Shown here: positions 1 to 7,750 of the stretch, piece by piece
How the letters are laid out: each line of letters opens with the position of its first letter
Position numbering within the stretch: the first letter of the stretch is position 1
Assembly: GCA_002254595.1 (NCBI GenBank)
Contig: NJEH01000014.1
Location: forward strand, 1-11,936
DNA from: Thermofilum sp. ex4484_15
Lineage (GTDB): Archaea > Thermoproteota > Thermoprotei > Thermofilales > EX4484-15
Direction: 5' to 3'
Length of the DNA stretch: 11,936 bases
Notes under the pieces: generated by a model
The model's database searches: none
What the model saw: only the letters and a program-made list of their open reading frames with translations
Told to the model about the DNA's origin: nothing
Made by a program: the position numbers and the translations under genes

Positions 1-700
1 GAGCCTCCGAAGGTAAGCTAGCATGCCCCTGTTTACCCAGGGTAATTACCTTAAACCATAAGATACTCTTCTCCGCTACCTCTATGAAGTCTCCGTTAGG
101 CTCACCTGCGTCTGGAACTACTATGAGATCACCCTTATTAACCGGTTTAAGTTCATCTAATACCCTCTCTATACCATACTTACTGCCGGCCTCCTCATCG
201 GAAGCCATTATTAAACCTAAGCTTAACTTAGGAGTTATATTAGAATCGATTAAGGCTTTAGCTACTAAAATGGAGGAAACTATGGCTTGACAATTATCCT
301 CGCTCCCCCTACCATAAATTTTATCCCCTATCATTAACGGTTCGTAAGGATCGCTTGACCAAAGACCCCTATCGCCTTCCGGTACGGTATCTAAATGTGA
401 AACTAACCATAATTTCCTCTCTTCCTGCCCTTTTAAGGTAGCTATTATATTAGGCCTAATCCCTCCCTCAGCTCTTTCATCCTTTACATCGTAGCTGGTT
501 ACCTTCAATCCTAGTTCACTAAGTACCTCCTTTAAGTACTTACCCCTCCTATATTCCCCAGGACCCCCGAAACTAGGATTTACTGCTTTCGCTCTTATAA
601 GTTCCTTAAGTAATTCAACGGCATATTCCTTAAGCTCATCTATGCGCTTTAAAACTTTATTTAGCTCGTTAACCACGAAGGTACCACCTTTAAGGCTCAT
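1..700 (-). CDS. M20 family metallopeptidase (ArgE/DapE/carboxypeptidase type), C-terminus outside the window
   Basis: Zinc-dependent amidohydrolase of the M20 family; the exact substrate (acyl-amino acid, succinyl-diaminopimelate or peptide) cannot be read from the sequence. 233 residues are visible, roughly the first 60% of a usual 380-420 residue protein. Expected metal and catalytic residues are present: His102 in SHLDTVP, Asp135 in GRGSEDN, catalytic Glu169 and metal-binding Glu170 in ASDEEAG, and Asp197 in VPDAGEP. GKQGHAS near residue 222 opens the dimerisation domain, where the window ends. The reading frame is unbroken to base 1. Two starts are possible: ATG at 700, six bases after the stop of the upstream gene, or in-frame GTG at 676, preceded at good spacing by AAAGGTGG, a strong match to the archaeal Shine-Dalgarno. 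I give the longer form, though the GTG is quite plausible. It is probably co-transcribed with the upstream nicotinamidase-like gene. Confidence 0.9.
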   Translation of the reverse strand, partial: MSLKGGTFVVNELNKVLKRIDELKEYAVELLKELIRAKAVNPSFGGPGEYRRGKYLKEVLSELGLKVTSYDVKDERAEGGIRPNIIATLKGQEERKLWLVSHLDTVPEGDRGLWSSDPYEPLMIGDKIYGRGSEDNCQAIVSSILVAKALIDSNITPKLSLGLIMASDEEAGSKYGIERVLDELKPVNKGDLIVVPDAGEPNGDFIEVAEKSILWFKVITLGKQGHASLPSEA

Positions 701-706
701 TAAAGC

Positions 707-1258
707 TTACTTCCTTATAAATAACTTACTTAATACCTCCTCGGTTACCATCAGTTTAGCTCCGTAAATTTCCCTCATATAGTTTAGGAAAATTTCCTGC
801 CTCTCGGGCTTAGTAGCTAGTGTTGCATCTTTAACTACTACTATCCCGTAACCCCTGAAAAAAGCACCCGCTGCTGTATGTAAAACACATATATCTGTAG
901 CTAAACCCGTAAGGATTACTTCATCCGCCTTTAGCTCCCTTAGTAAAAGGTCGAGATCCGTCCCCATAAACCCATCGTATCTCCTTTTTTCCACTACGTA
1001 ATCCCTCCTGGTTGGGGAAAGTTCGTCTATTATCTTACTTCCTATTTCCCCTTTTAAGGCGTGATCCCCCCATAATTTCAATTCATGATCTATTCCCTTG
1101 AGGTGGGAATCGCATAGGTATATTACCGGGGTACCGCTATCCCTAGCTCCTTTAATTAAAGCAGCTATATTACCTATAATGGTCTCGGCTCCCCTGAGGG
1201 CTAATTTACCCCTTATGAAATCGTTAAGCATATCTATTACTAATAGCGCATAACCCAT
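707..1258 (-). CDS. pncA: Nicotinamidase / isochorismatase-family cysteine hydrolase
   Basis: Cytosolic amidase of the isochorismatase superfamily. The most likely reaction is nicotinamide to nicotinate plus ammonia, in NAD salvage. The 183-residue length fits archaeal nicotinamidases (about 180). The catalytic triad is visible as Asp9 (VIDMLNDF), Lys91 (VVEKRRYDGF) and the nucleophile Cys124 in GLATDICVLHTA, a sequence typical of nicotinamidases. Metal ligands can be assigned as Asp50 and His52 (CDSH) and His66 (GDHAL). The metal site favours nicotinamidase over isochorismatase or other amide hydrolases, although related carbamoyl hydrolases are not excluded. ATG at 1258 is the only sensible start, with GGTG five bases from the upstream end of the start region as a candidate ribosome site. 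The M20 peptidase gene follows within seven bases, so the two form an operon. No other NAD gene is nearby. Confidence 0.85.
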   Translation of the reverse strand: MGYALLVIDMLNDFIRGKLALRGAETIIGNIAALIKGARDSGTPVIYLCDSHLKGIDHELKLWGDHALKGEIGSKIIDELSPTRRDYVVEKRRYDGFMGTDLDLLLRELKADEVILTGLATDICVLHTAAGAFFRGYGIVVVKDATLATKPERQEIFLNYMREIYGAKLMVTEEVLSKLFIRK

Positions 1259-1310
1259 AGGAGCACCGATTTATTAATCCTTTTGAAACTTATAGCTTTC
1301 GGTGTAACGA
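1259..1310. promoter_or_regulatory. Compact divergent promoter between pncA-like gene and glycerate kinase
   Basis: This 52-base interval must hold promoters for both flanking genes. On the plus strand TTTATTAATC (1270-1279) is a box A candidate that would place transcription start near 1300. On the minus strand GCTATAAGT (1296-1288) is the counterpart and would place the start near 1266. Both start codons are preceded by a GGTG element (1301-1304 on plus, 1267-1264 on minus), which could pair with the 3' end of archaeal 16S rRNA. The assignment rests on motif likeness and spacing only. Confidence 0.4.
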
Positions 1311-2690
1311 ATGTCCCATGTAATAAGGAACTTCGAAGAATTAGTAAGTAAGGGAGGTAGTGGTAGGGAAGTCGCATTAAAGTTATTAGAGGAAGGGCTT
1401 AGGGCTGCCGATCCCCAAATCGCCGTTAAGAGGAGTTTAGTAGTGGAAGGTGATAATCTATTAGTTAGAGGTATCCGCTTAGATCTCTCTAAAATAGGTA
1501 GGATAATAGTAGTCGGAGCTGGTAAGGCGTCCGGCTTCATGGCTAAGGCCGTAGAGGAGGTACTAGATGATAGGATAAATGAGGGATTCGTAATAGTACC
1601 TAAAGGTTCTCCTTTACCTCATCTTAAAAAGGTTAAATTATGGGAAGCGGATCATCCCATACCATCAGAAAGGGGGGTAGAGGGAGCTAAAAAGATAACT
1701 AGGTTAGTGAGAGAAGTAGCGGGAAACGATACCTTGATTATAACTTTAATCTCGGGAGGCGGTTCAGCTTTAATGCCTCTACCAGCCGAAGGTATATCCC
1801 TTGAGGATAAGAAGGAATTGACGAGGTTATTACTTAAGAGCGGCGCATCCATCGATGAGATAAACGTAGTTAGGAAACATGTCTCGGCCATTAAGGGAGG
1901 GAGGTTAGCTAAGTTAGCTTATCCCTCTAGGCTTATCAGTTTAATAGTATCGGACGTAGTAGGAGATAGGTTAGACTTAATAGCTTCTGGACCTACTTCA
2001 CCCGACCCCTCCACGTTCTCGGACGCCCTTAATATAATTAAAAGGTACGGTTTAGAGAATAAAGTACCTCCTAGTATTTTAAATTACATATTAAGGGGAG
2101 TTAGGGGGGAGGTACCGGAGAGTCCTAAGCCAGGGGACTCCATATTCAATAAAGTAAATAACGTAATAGTAGCTAGTAATAGGCTTTCGTTAACAGCTAT
2201 GAAGGAAGTAGCGGAACGGTTAGGTTATCGAGCGCTCTTCTTAACTTCCTATATGGAGGGGGAAGCTAGGCATGTCGGTAGGTTCCTATCCTCGATATGT
2301 AAGGAAATCTATTACAACGACGTACCCGTACGGAAACCAGCCGTGATATTAGCTGGAGGGGAAACTACGGTAACAGTAATAGGTAGGGGTAAGGGAGGCA
2401 GGAATCAAGAATTAGTATTGGGAGCATTCAAGGGCTTAAGCGACTTAAGGAATGTCGTATTAGCTTCCATAGGTAGCGATGGAATAGATGGAGTTACCGA
2501 TGCAGCTGGAGCTTTACTAGATGAAAACGTAGTACGTAAAGCTAAGGAATTACGTTTAGATCCTGATACCTTCTTAGCTGATAACGATAGCTATACCTTC
2601 TTTAGGAAGATAGGAGATGGCCTAATATACACCGGTTACACTGGTACTAATGTTAACGACTTAACCGTAGCATGTATAGGTACAACGTAA
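1311..2690 (+). CDS. Glycerate kinase, MOFRL family (glycerate 2-kinase type)
   Basis: ATP-dependent kinase of D-glycerate. In archaea this family makes 2-phosphoglycerate and feeds the lower part of glycolysis, as in the non-phosphorylative Entner-Doudoroff pathway or serine/glycerate degradation. The 459 residues match the usual 400-460. The N-terminal DUF4147-type domain shows VVGAGKASGFMAKAVEE (about 67-83), LISGGGSALMPLP (about 146-158), INVVRKHVSAIKGGRLA (about 184-200) and SDVVGDRLDLIASGPTSPDP (about 214-233). The C-terminal MOFRL domain shows AGGETTVTV, GKGGRNQELVL, SIGSDGIDGVTDAAGA and the closing TGYTGTNVNDL. No key motif is missing. ATG at 1311 directly precedes the conserved start of the fold and has GGTG upstream. 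It is a single-gene unit, divergent from the nicotinamidase operon and convergent with the next minus-strand gene; 65 bases separate the convergent stops. Confidence 0.92.
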   Translation: MSHVIRNFEELVSKGGSGREVALKLLEEGLRAADPQIAVKRSLVVEGDNLLVRGIRLDLSKIGRIIVVGAGKASGFMAKAVEEVLDDRINEGFVIVPKGSPLPHLKKVKLWEADHPIPSERGVEGAKKITRLVREVAGNDTLIITLISGGGSALMPLPAEGISLEDKKELTRLLLKSGASIDEINVVRKHVSAIKGGRLAKLAYPSRLISLIVSDVVGDRLDLIASGPTSPDPSTFSDALNIIKRYGLENKVPPSILNYILRGVRGEVPESPKPGDSIFNKVNNVIVASNRLSLTAMKEVAERLGYRALFLTSYMEGEARHVGRFLSSICKEIYYNDVPVRKPAVILAGGETTVTVIGRGKGGRNQELVLGAFKGLSDLRNVVLASIGSDGIDGVTDAAGALLDENVVRKAKELRLDPDTFLADNDSYTFFRKIGDGLIYTGYTGTNVNDLTVACIGTT

Positions 2691-2755
2691 TTCAAGGGAT
2701 GAATTTGAGAGATTAACTTAAATTTCCCTTCTACTTTTAATTACAATCACGATCC

Positions 2756-3721
2756 TTAATAGTACCATGTGTTAAAGAACCTATGTTCCTTTAGTCCTCT
2801 AAGGCCTTCATCTAGGTAACCCCTACATACTTCCTTAAATGGACATTCCTTTAGCCCTAAAAAATCGCAATTATCGCAATTAGCATTCCTCCACCTACAG
2901 CATTTCCTACTTACATTCCAAACTATATCATCTAAATAAGTAGGTTCGATGCCACTAAGTTCAGCTAGCTTCTTAAAAGCCCTCCTAATTAAGGATCTTA
3001 TAGCTACGTCCTCCTCCCACGATACTTCCCTATTGGAAGGGAAATTATTGCATGGTTCTACCATCCCTGTCCTTAAAGATAATCTAACTAAGTGGTTATC
3101 AATAGGTACTTGTAGGTTCTCCGGATCCCTTATCCTTAAAATCCCTCTCCTCTCTAAGAACTTTATTAAAAGGAATGATTTCTTCTCAATCGGATCGTTA
3201 TACGCTAAAAACGCCTTTAAGGAACTAAGTAAGCCTTTACCGTAAGCGTTCATTAGCTCCTTAACGCCTCCTACCAAGCGCAATACTTCCCCACCGTATA
3301 AGGCCCTTATCTTCTCCCCCGCATCCCTAAGTAATTCGTACCTTAATTTAAGGCCTAAGGGCTCCTTCATCCTACCTCCGTGGGTAAGCCATTTCCTTAC
3401 TTCGGCTAAGGTTAAAGTGGCCATACGTTCCGGGGAGAAGAAGTCCCTATCTTCCGAGTACTTTATAGCCCCTAATCTATATAGGAGATCTGAACCCCTT
3501 AGCCTCCTCCCGTTTACCTCCCCTTCCCAGGGGCTTTCAGGCAGGTGGGTTCTGTGATCTACAGCTACCATGAAGAAGAAGTACCTAGCTACATCCTCCT
3601 CCTCATCCCCCTTAGGCGGGTAATAATCTACCGAGTCGAATGGGTCCCAGGGGTAAATCTTAGCTAGTTCCCTAACCTTTTCCGCTAACTTTGCTATGAC
3701 CTCTACGCTTAATCTAAGCAT
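2756..3721 (-). CDS. Endonuclease III-like (HhH-GPD-type) protein with C-terminal cysteine cluster; function unknown
   Basis: 321 residues, predicted soluble. Seen: a C-terminal cluster Cys275-x6-Cys282-x2-Cys285-x7-Cys293-x5-Cys299, close to the C-x6-C-x2-C-x5-C motif that holds a [4Fe-4S] cluster in endonuclease III and MutY, with the last loop two residues longer. Upstream, VPIDNHLVRLSLRTG (about 205-219) resembles the glycosylase segment that carries the catalytic Asp (here Asp208), and the preceding region is helical. A classical helix-hairpin-helix with a catalytic Lys is not evident. Inferred: a DNA-binding or DNA-glycosylase-like iron-sulfur protein, perhaps of the group labelled iron-sulfur cluster loop proteins; base-excision activity is uncertain. 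The 110-residue N-terminal part (FFFMVAVDHRTH, RRLRGSDLLYRLG) matches nothing I can name. ATG at 3721 lies inside the end of the upstream membrane-protein gene (8-base overlap), so translational coupling is likely. Confidence 0.6.
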   Translation of the reverse strand: MLRLSVEVIAKLAEKVRELAKIYPWDPFDSVDYYPPKGDEEEDVARYFFFMVAVDHRTHLPESPWEGEVNGRRLRGSDLLYRLGAIKYSEDRDFFSPERMATLTLAEVRKWLTHGGRMKEPLGLKLRYELLRDAGEKIRALYGGEVLRLVGGVKELMNAYGKGLLSSLKAFLAYNDPIEKKSFLLIKFLERRGILRIRDPENLQVPIDNHLVRLSLRTGMVEPCNNFPSNREVSWEEDVAIRSLIRRAFKKLAELSGIEPTYLDDIVWNVSRKCCRWRNANCDNCDFLGLKECPFKEVCRGYLDEGLRGLKEHRFFNTWYY

Positions 3722-4769
3722 TATCCCCCTCTAGAGTTACTCCTTCGCGTAGGATTTTCCTTAGCCCGAAGAGTAAGGATACGCTACCCGTAGTTATGGT
3801 TTCGAAGACTACGGTAGTTAACCTCGTAAGTAAGGTAGCCGTTACCGCTATTTCCTTACTTATTCCTAATAGCATAAACGTAGCGGACATGGCTATATCT
3901 AATAAGCCAGCATTAACCGGGATGCCTAACGGTATATTATCCACCGCCCCGTAAATGGGGTAAGCTAGGGATAGCAACCAGAAACTTACCGGATGACCTA
4001 AAGCCTTAAAGTAACAGTAAGGTATCATTATTCCCGCGCTCCAATGGAGTAATAGTAAAGCGAACGCTATAGCCATGTAGCTCCTCCTTTCCCTTATAAT
4101 AGCCATGGATTTCTTAAGGGATAAAGCTCCTTCGGTTAGGGATGCGGCATACTTTTTAAATTTGGTCTTAGAAAGTATATTCAATAACTTATCACATAGA
4201 AAGTCGACTAGACGGTTAAAGGTTCCTATCCGTATTATAGTGAGGAAACCTAACGCTACTAAACTTAGCGAAGCAAATGCGAAGAGAAAGGCTTCCTTGT
4301 AGAGAGGTTTAGCTACCGTTAAGCCTTTCAACCATACGTACATTAAGCCCATTAGTAGGTAGGAGGCGAAAGCGAGGGAGCCCAGCAACCTTTGTACTAC
4401 TACAGTAGCGAGGGATTTACTGTAGTCTAAATCATATACCTTTTTTAAATAATATAATCTAATGGCCTCCCCTGTAGTAAAAGCAGCCGGTACCATCATA
4501 TCGCCTAGCCATCCCATAGTTACCGCTATTAGCGAGTCCCTTAATTTCAGGTTAACGAGTATTACCTTTACTAAGAAATACCAGGAGGTAGCGTAAAGTA
4601 AGATGAAGGTTACATCAAAAAGTAAGGCTAAGGAGACGTACCTTAAATCTAACGTACCGAGTAATTTAATTACCTTATTGATATCTACGCCTACTATTAT
4701 CATGAATGCCATAAAGGATAATATCCCTACGGATAGTAGCGCTAGGACTAACTTCCTGTTTAACTTCAT
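3714..4769 (-). CDS. Flippase-like integral membrane protein (LPG_synthase_TM / UPF0104 family)
   Basis: 351-residue polytopic membrane protein of the family that includes the transmembrane domain of lysylphosphatidylglycerol synthase and archaeal flippase-like proteins. Members are linked to moving or modifying lipid-linked molecules, but the substrate is unknown here. Hydrophobic segments lie at about 7-28, 43-71, 80-98, 125-148, 158-180, 230-256, 262-280 and 284-302, with a last one at 310-334. Family marks are PAAFTTGEAIRLYYLKK (94-110) and the Pro/Gly-rich IPLGIPVNAGLLD (279-291), followed by the last helices. There is no soluble synthase domain, so this is the stand-alone form. ATG at 4769 is preceded by AGGAGGTTAAAGGA, a strong ribosome site. 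It is first in an operon with the endonuclease III-like gene, whose start codon it overlaps. Confidence 0.82.
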   Translation of the reverse strand: MKLNRKLVLALLSVGILSFMAFMIIVGVDINKVIKLLGTLDLRYVSLALLFDVTFILLYATSWYFLVKVILVNLKLRDSLIAVTMGWLGDMMVPAAFTTGEAIRLYYLKKVYDLDYSKSLATVVVQRLLGSLAFASYLLMGLMYVWLKGLTVAKPLYKEAFLFAFASLSLVALGFLTIIRIGTFNRLVDFLCDKLLNILSKTKFKKYAASLTEGALSLKKSMAIIRERRSYMAIAFALLLLHWSAGIMIPYCYFKALGHPVSFWLLSLAYPIYGAVDNIPLGIPVNAGLLDIAMSATFMLLGISKEIAVTATLLTRLTTVVFETITTGSVSLLFGLRKILREGVTLEGDNA

Positions 4770-4777
4770 GAAGTCCT

Positions 4778-4829
4778 TTAACCTCCTAAGGTAATGGCGT
4801 GTAGAGATAGGCGATTAGCGAATATATTT
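4778..4829 (-). promoter_or_regulatory. Promoter and ribosome binding site of the flippase-like gene
   Basis: On the minus strand the sequence AAATATATT (4829-4821) is a good archaeal box A, preceded by a purine-rich GAAATAAG that could be the BRE. The expected start is near 4797-4800, which leaves a leader of about 30 bases containing AGGAGGTTAAAGGA just before the ATG at 4769. Five-base arms GCGAA (4817-4821 region) and TTCGC (4835-4839 region) flank the box A symmetrically and could be part of an operator. Confidence 0.5.
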
Positions 4830-4843
4830 CTTATTTCGCGTGC

Positions 4844-4890
4844 TTAAGGTTAAGGTTTAAGGGGAGGCTGTTAAATAGTCTTAACCTTAA
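4844..4890. repeat. Perfect 11-bp inverted repeat with TTAAGG tandem units upstream of gcvPA
   Basis: TTAAGGTTAAG at 4844-4854 is repeated as its exact reverse complement at 4880-4890, with a 25-base spacer. The left arm belongs to a short series of TTAAGG units (4844, 4850 and 4857). The right arm sits between the gcvPA box A and the GTG start, so a protein bound there would cover the transcription start. Possible roles are an operator for the gcv-marC operon or for both divergent units, or a stem-loop. Confidence 0.5.
4871..4880 (+). promoter_or_regulatory. Box A promoter of the gcvPA-gcvPB-marC operon
   Basis: TTAAATAGTC, centred about 28-29 bases before the GTG at 4904, fits an archaeal TATA element that gives a leader of only a few bases. 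No convincing Shine-Dalgarno precedes the GTG, which agrees with near-leaderless initiation. The element looks undamaged although the gene behind it is broken. Confidence 0.45.
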
Positions 4891-4903
4891 CATGTTAGCT
4901 TAG

Positions 4904-6300
4904 GTGAAGAACTTGGAGGAAGCCCATCCACGGATACCTAATTCCACTAACTCCTTAATTAAGCAAATGTTAAAGGAAATAGGCGTAGAAAGCGTAGTTG
5001 AACTCTTCAAGGATATTCCAGAGGAAGTTAAGTTCGGCGGGGAAATGAAGGTAGGTAAGGGTAAACCACGCTCCGAGATAGAGATTAGGGAGGAAGTGGA
5101 ATCCCTGCTAAGGAAGAATAAAGGGGTAGGGGATATACTAATTCTCCTGGGAGCTGGTTGTTGGCCACATTACGTACCCTCGGTAACTAAATACATAGTA
5201 AGGAGAGGTAAGCTCTACACTAGTTATACTCCTTACCAACCTGAGGCTTCACAAGGCCTATGTCAAGCGCTTTTCGAATACCAAGGTATGATAGTAGCTT
5301 TAACAGGTATGGATGTAGTTAATACATCACTTTATGATGGTTCTACGGCTTTAGCGGAGGCCATACTAATGGCCGTTAGAGTTACTAAGAGGAAGGAAAT
5401 TCTGGTACCATGTACCATGAACCCGGAGTACAAGGAAGTAATAAGGACGCTTACCTCACCTAAAGGTGTTAAAGTAAGGGAAGTAGCATACGATAAAGAG
5501 AGAGGGTTTATGGATCTAGAAAGTTTAAAAGCGGCTTTAAGCAATAAGGTAGCTGCGGTATATTTCGAGAACCCCTCTTATTTAGGCTTTATATAGAGGT
5601 TAACGCACCTAAAATAGTAGAACTAGCCCATGAAAAAGCCGCCCTAGCTATAGTAGGGGTAGATCCAATAAGCTTAGGGATACTTAAACCTCCTAGCGAT
5701 TACGGAGCCGATATCGTAATAGGCGAAGGACAACCTTTAGGTTTAGGCCTTAACTTCAGCGGTCCCTTGCTAGGTATCCTAGGAGTTAAGTGGGATGAGA
5801 AGTTAATAAGGCAAATGCCAGAAGGATCTTCGGAGCTATACATTAGACGGTAAAGGGGTAGGTTATACCATGGTACTTCAAACTAGAGAGCAACATATAA
5901 GGAGGGAAAGGACTACTTCTAATATATGTACTAACGAAAGCCTTGCTGCTTTAGCGGCCGCCGTCTACTTAGCGTTATTGGGTCCTAAAAGGTTAAGGGA
6001 GTTAGGAGAAGTTATATTATACTATTCGCACTACGCTATGAAGAAGTTAAGCGCTGTAAGCAGAGTTAAGGCGCCACATTTTAAGGAGTTTACGGTATCG
6101 TTTAGTGGAACTGGTTTAAGCGTTGATGAAATAAATGAAAAGCTTATATCGAGGGGGATTTAGGGGGTAAGCCTTTGAGGGAGGAGTTCCCAGAGTTAGG
6201 TGAAGTAGCGCTTTATTGCATTACTGAAGTACATAGGAAACGCGACATAGATTACCTCGTTAAGTGCTTAAAGGGGGTAATAAAAAGTGGGCGATTTTAA
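4904..6300 (+). pseudogene. gcvPA: Glycine dehydrogenase (decarboxylating) subunit 1, GcvPA, broken by four small indels
   Basis: Remnant of the N-terminal half of the P-protein, which with GcvPB decarboxylates glycine and loads the aminomethyl group on lipoyl-GcvH. The first 231 codons are intact and typical (HPRIPNST, GAGCWPHYVPS, YTSYTPYQPEASQG, LYDGSTALAEA). The frame then breaks at a TAG at 5594-5596, and family sequence continues in other frames: ADIVIGEGQPLGLGLNFSG (about 5710-5762), QTREQHIRRERTTSNICTNE (5879-5938), and GGKPLREEFPELGEV (6163-6207), ending at TAA 6298-6300. Inferred lesions: +2 (AT duplication) at about 5591-5595; -1 (a G lost) at about 5821; +2 (TA) at about 5838-5841; -1 (one T of a run) at about 6159-6161. 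The net change of +2 restores a 464-residue protein, the normal length for the family. GTG at 4904 is the start. The final bases overlap the gcvPB start by 14 bases. Separately scored fragments at 4904-5596 and 5870-6163 are parts of this one gene. Confidence 0.85.
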
Positions 6301-7750
6301 ACAAGCAAAATGGAACGAGCCCCCGCTTTTCGAACTAGGTCATGAAGGCAGGACTGGTTTCAAGTTACCAGAGATAGAAGAGGAAGCCAAACGCGAAGTA
6401 GGAAAGTTACTTCTTACGATACTTAACCACATACTTAGAGATAGGCCTCCTGAAATCCCAGAATTATCGGAGGTCGAGGTAGTAAGGCACTTCGTTAGGT
6501 TATCCCAGATGAACTATGGGGTAGATCTAGGACCCCAACCTTTAGGCTCCTGTACGATGAAGTATAACCCTAAGCTAATTGAGGAGTTAGCTTGGGATAG
6601 GAGAATTACCGGTTTACATCCGCTAAAGGACCCTAAGCTCGTACAGGGTGTACTTAAAATGCTTTACGAACTAGGAAGATGGCTCTGCAAGATAGTGGGA
6701 CTTAATAAAGTAACTTTTCAACCGGCTGCCGGGGCTCATGGAGAACTTACTGGAGCCCTAATCATAAGGGCCCTTCATAGGGATAGAGGGGAGGGCTGGA
6801 GGGATGAGATGATAATATCGGTTTCAGCTCATGGTACTAATTTCGCTAGCGCATCCATGGCGGGATTCAAGGTAATAAGGATACCTACAGATGAGGAAGG
6901 GCGGGTGGACTTAAAAGCTTTAAAGGCGGCTATTTCGCCTAGAACCGCGGGAATGATGCTAATTAATCCCAATACTTTAGGGATCTTCGAAAGTAAAATA
7001 CGAAAAATAGCTAAGATAATACATGAAGTTGGAGAGATAATGTATTATGATGGAGCTAACTTAAACGGCATCCTGGGGATAGCTAGGCCCGGCGATATGG
7101 GATTTGATATAGTACATCTTAACATCTATAAGACCCTCTTAGCGCCCCATGGAGGAGGAGATCCGGGAGCTTGTGCTCTATGCGTTTCTAAGGAACTTGT
7201 CGATTTCCTACCCACTCCGGTAATAGAGTACGATAGCAATAAGAAATTATATAACTTGAATTATAAAGTGCCTAAGAGCATAGGTAGGGTAAGGACTTTT
7301 TACGGTAATGTAATTCCGTTACTTAAGGCCTATATCTATTTGCTTTCCTTAGGATATCGAGGTTTAAGGAGGGTAGCGGAAATAGCGGCACTAAATACTA
7401 ACTACTTTTTAGCCAAAGTTAAAAGGATAAGGGGATTCGAAGCACCCTATGGTACTAACTTACCTAGGAAACATGAAATAGTAATTTCCGTTAAGAAGTT
7501 AAAAGAGGAAACAGGCCTTACAGCGGAGGACGTAGCTAAGTACCTACTGGATAAGGGACCTTACGCTCCTACAATCTACTTCCCCCCTATAGTCGAGGAG
7601 GCGTTAATGTTCGAATTTACTGAAACAGAAACTAAGGAGAATATAGATAATTACCTAAAGGCATCAATGGAAATATCTGGACTAGCCTATAGTAATCCCA
7701 AATCCGTTAAATCCTCCCCTCATAATACTAGCGTAAGTAGGTTAGATTAG
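6287..7750 (+). CDS. gcvPB: Glycine dehydrogenase (decarboxylating) subunit 2, GcvPB; C-terminal tail lost by frameshift
   Basis: PLP-binding half of the heterotetrameric P-protein. 487 residues are open. Motifs: GHEGRTGFKLPE (18-29), LSQMNYGVDLGPQPLGSCTM (72-91), QPAAGAHGELTG (145-156), AHGTNFASA (181-189), YYDGANLNGILG (253-264), and HLNIYKTLLAPHGGG (277-291) with the PLP lysine Lys282. GTG at 6287 has GGGGGT about nine bases upstream and overlaps the end of gcvPA. Oddities: the usual HKT before and at the lysine is YKT here, GGGGPG is GGGDPG, AHGTNPASA has Phe for Pro, and EPTETES is EFTETET. The frame stops at TAG 7748-7750 right after SVSRLD, where relatives continue with EVKA; that continuation exists one base out of phase. 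The catalytic core is complete, but with GcvPA and GcvT broken it cannot serve a glycine cleavage system encoded here. Confidence 0.85.
   Translation: MGDFKQAKWNEPPLFELGHEGRTGFKLPEIEEEAKREVGKLLLTILNHILRDRPPEIPELSEVEVVRHFVRLSQMNYGVDLGPQPLGSCTMKYNPKLIEELAWDRRITGLHPLKDPKLVQGVLKMLYELGRWLCKIVGLNKVTFQPAAGAHGELTGALIIRALHRDRGEGWRDEMIISVSAHGTNFASASMAGFKVIRIPTDEEGRVDLKALKAAISPRTAGMMLINPNTLGIFESKIRKIAKIIHEVGEIMYYDGANLNGILGIARPGDMGFDIVHLNIYKTLLAPHGGGDPGACALCVSKELVDFLPTPVIEYDSNKKLYNLNYKVPKSIGRVRTFYGNVIPLLKAYIYLLSLGYRGLRRVAEIAALNTNYFLAKVKRIRGFEAPYGTNLPRKHEIVISVKKLKEETGLTAEDVAKYLLDKGPYAPTIYFPPIVEEALMFEFTETETKENIDNYLKASMEISGLAYSNPKSVKSSPHNTSVSRLD

Noticed and set aside
1274..1891. Minus-strand open frames within the glycerate kinase gene
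   Set aside because: Low-complexity Ser/Leu-rich translations on the opposite strand of a well-supported gene, with no family motif.
2691..2755. Terminator or small RNA between the convergent genes
   Set aside because: Some T-rich stretches on both strands could end transcription, but no stem, C/D box pair or other clear signal is seen.
5870..6163. Separate 97-residue protein
   Set aside because: Its sequence (QTREQHIRRERTTSNICTN) is the middle of GcvPA and belongs to the broken gene.
5585..6170. Programmed frameshifting or recoding in gcvPA
   Set aside because: Four breaks of mixed sign without slippery heptamers or supporting structures, and the parallel damage in gcvT, make recoding very unlikely.
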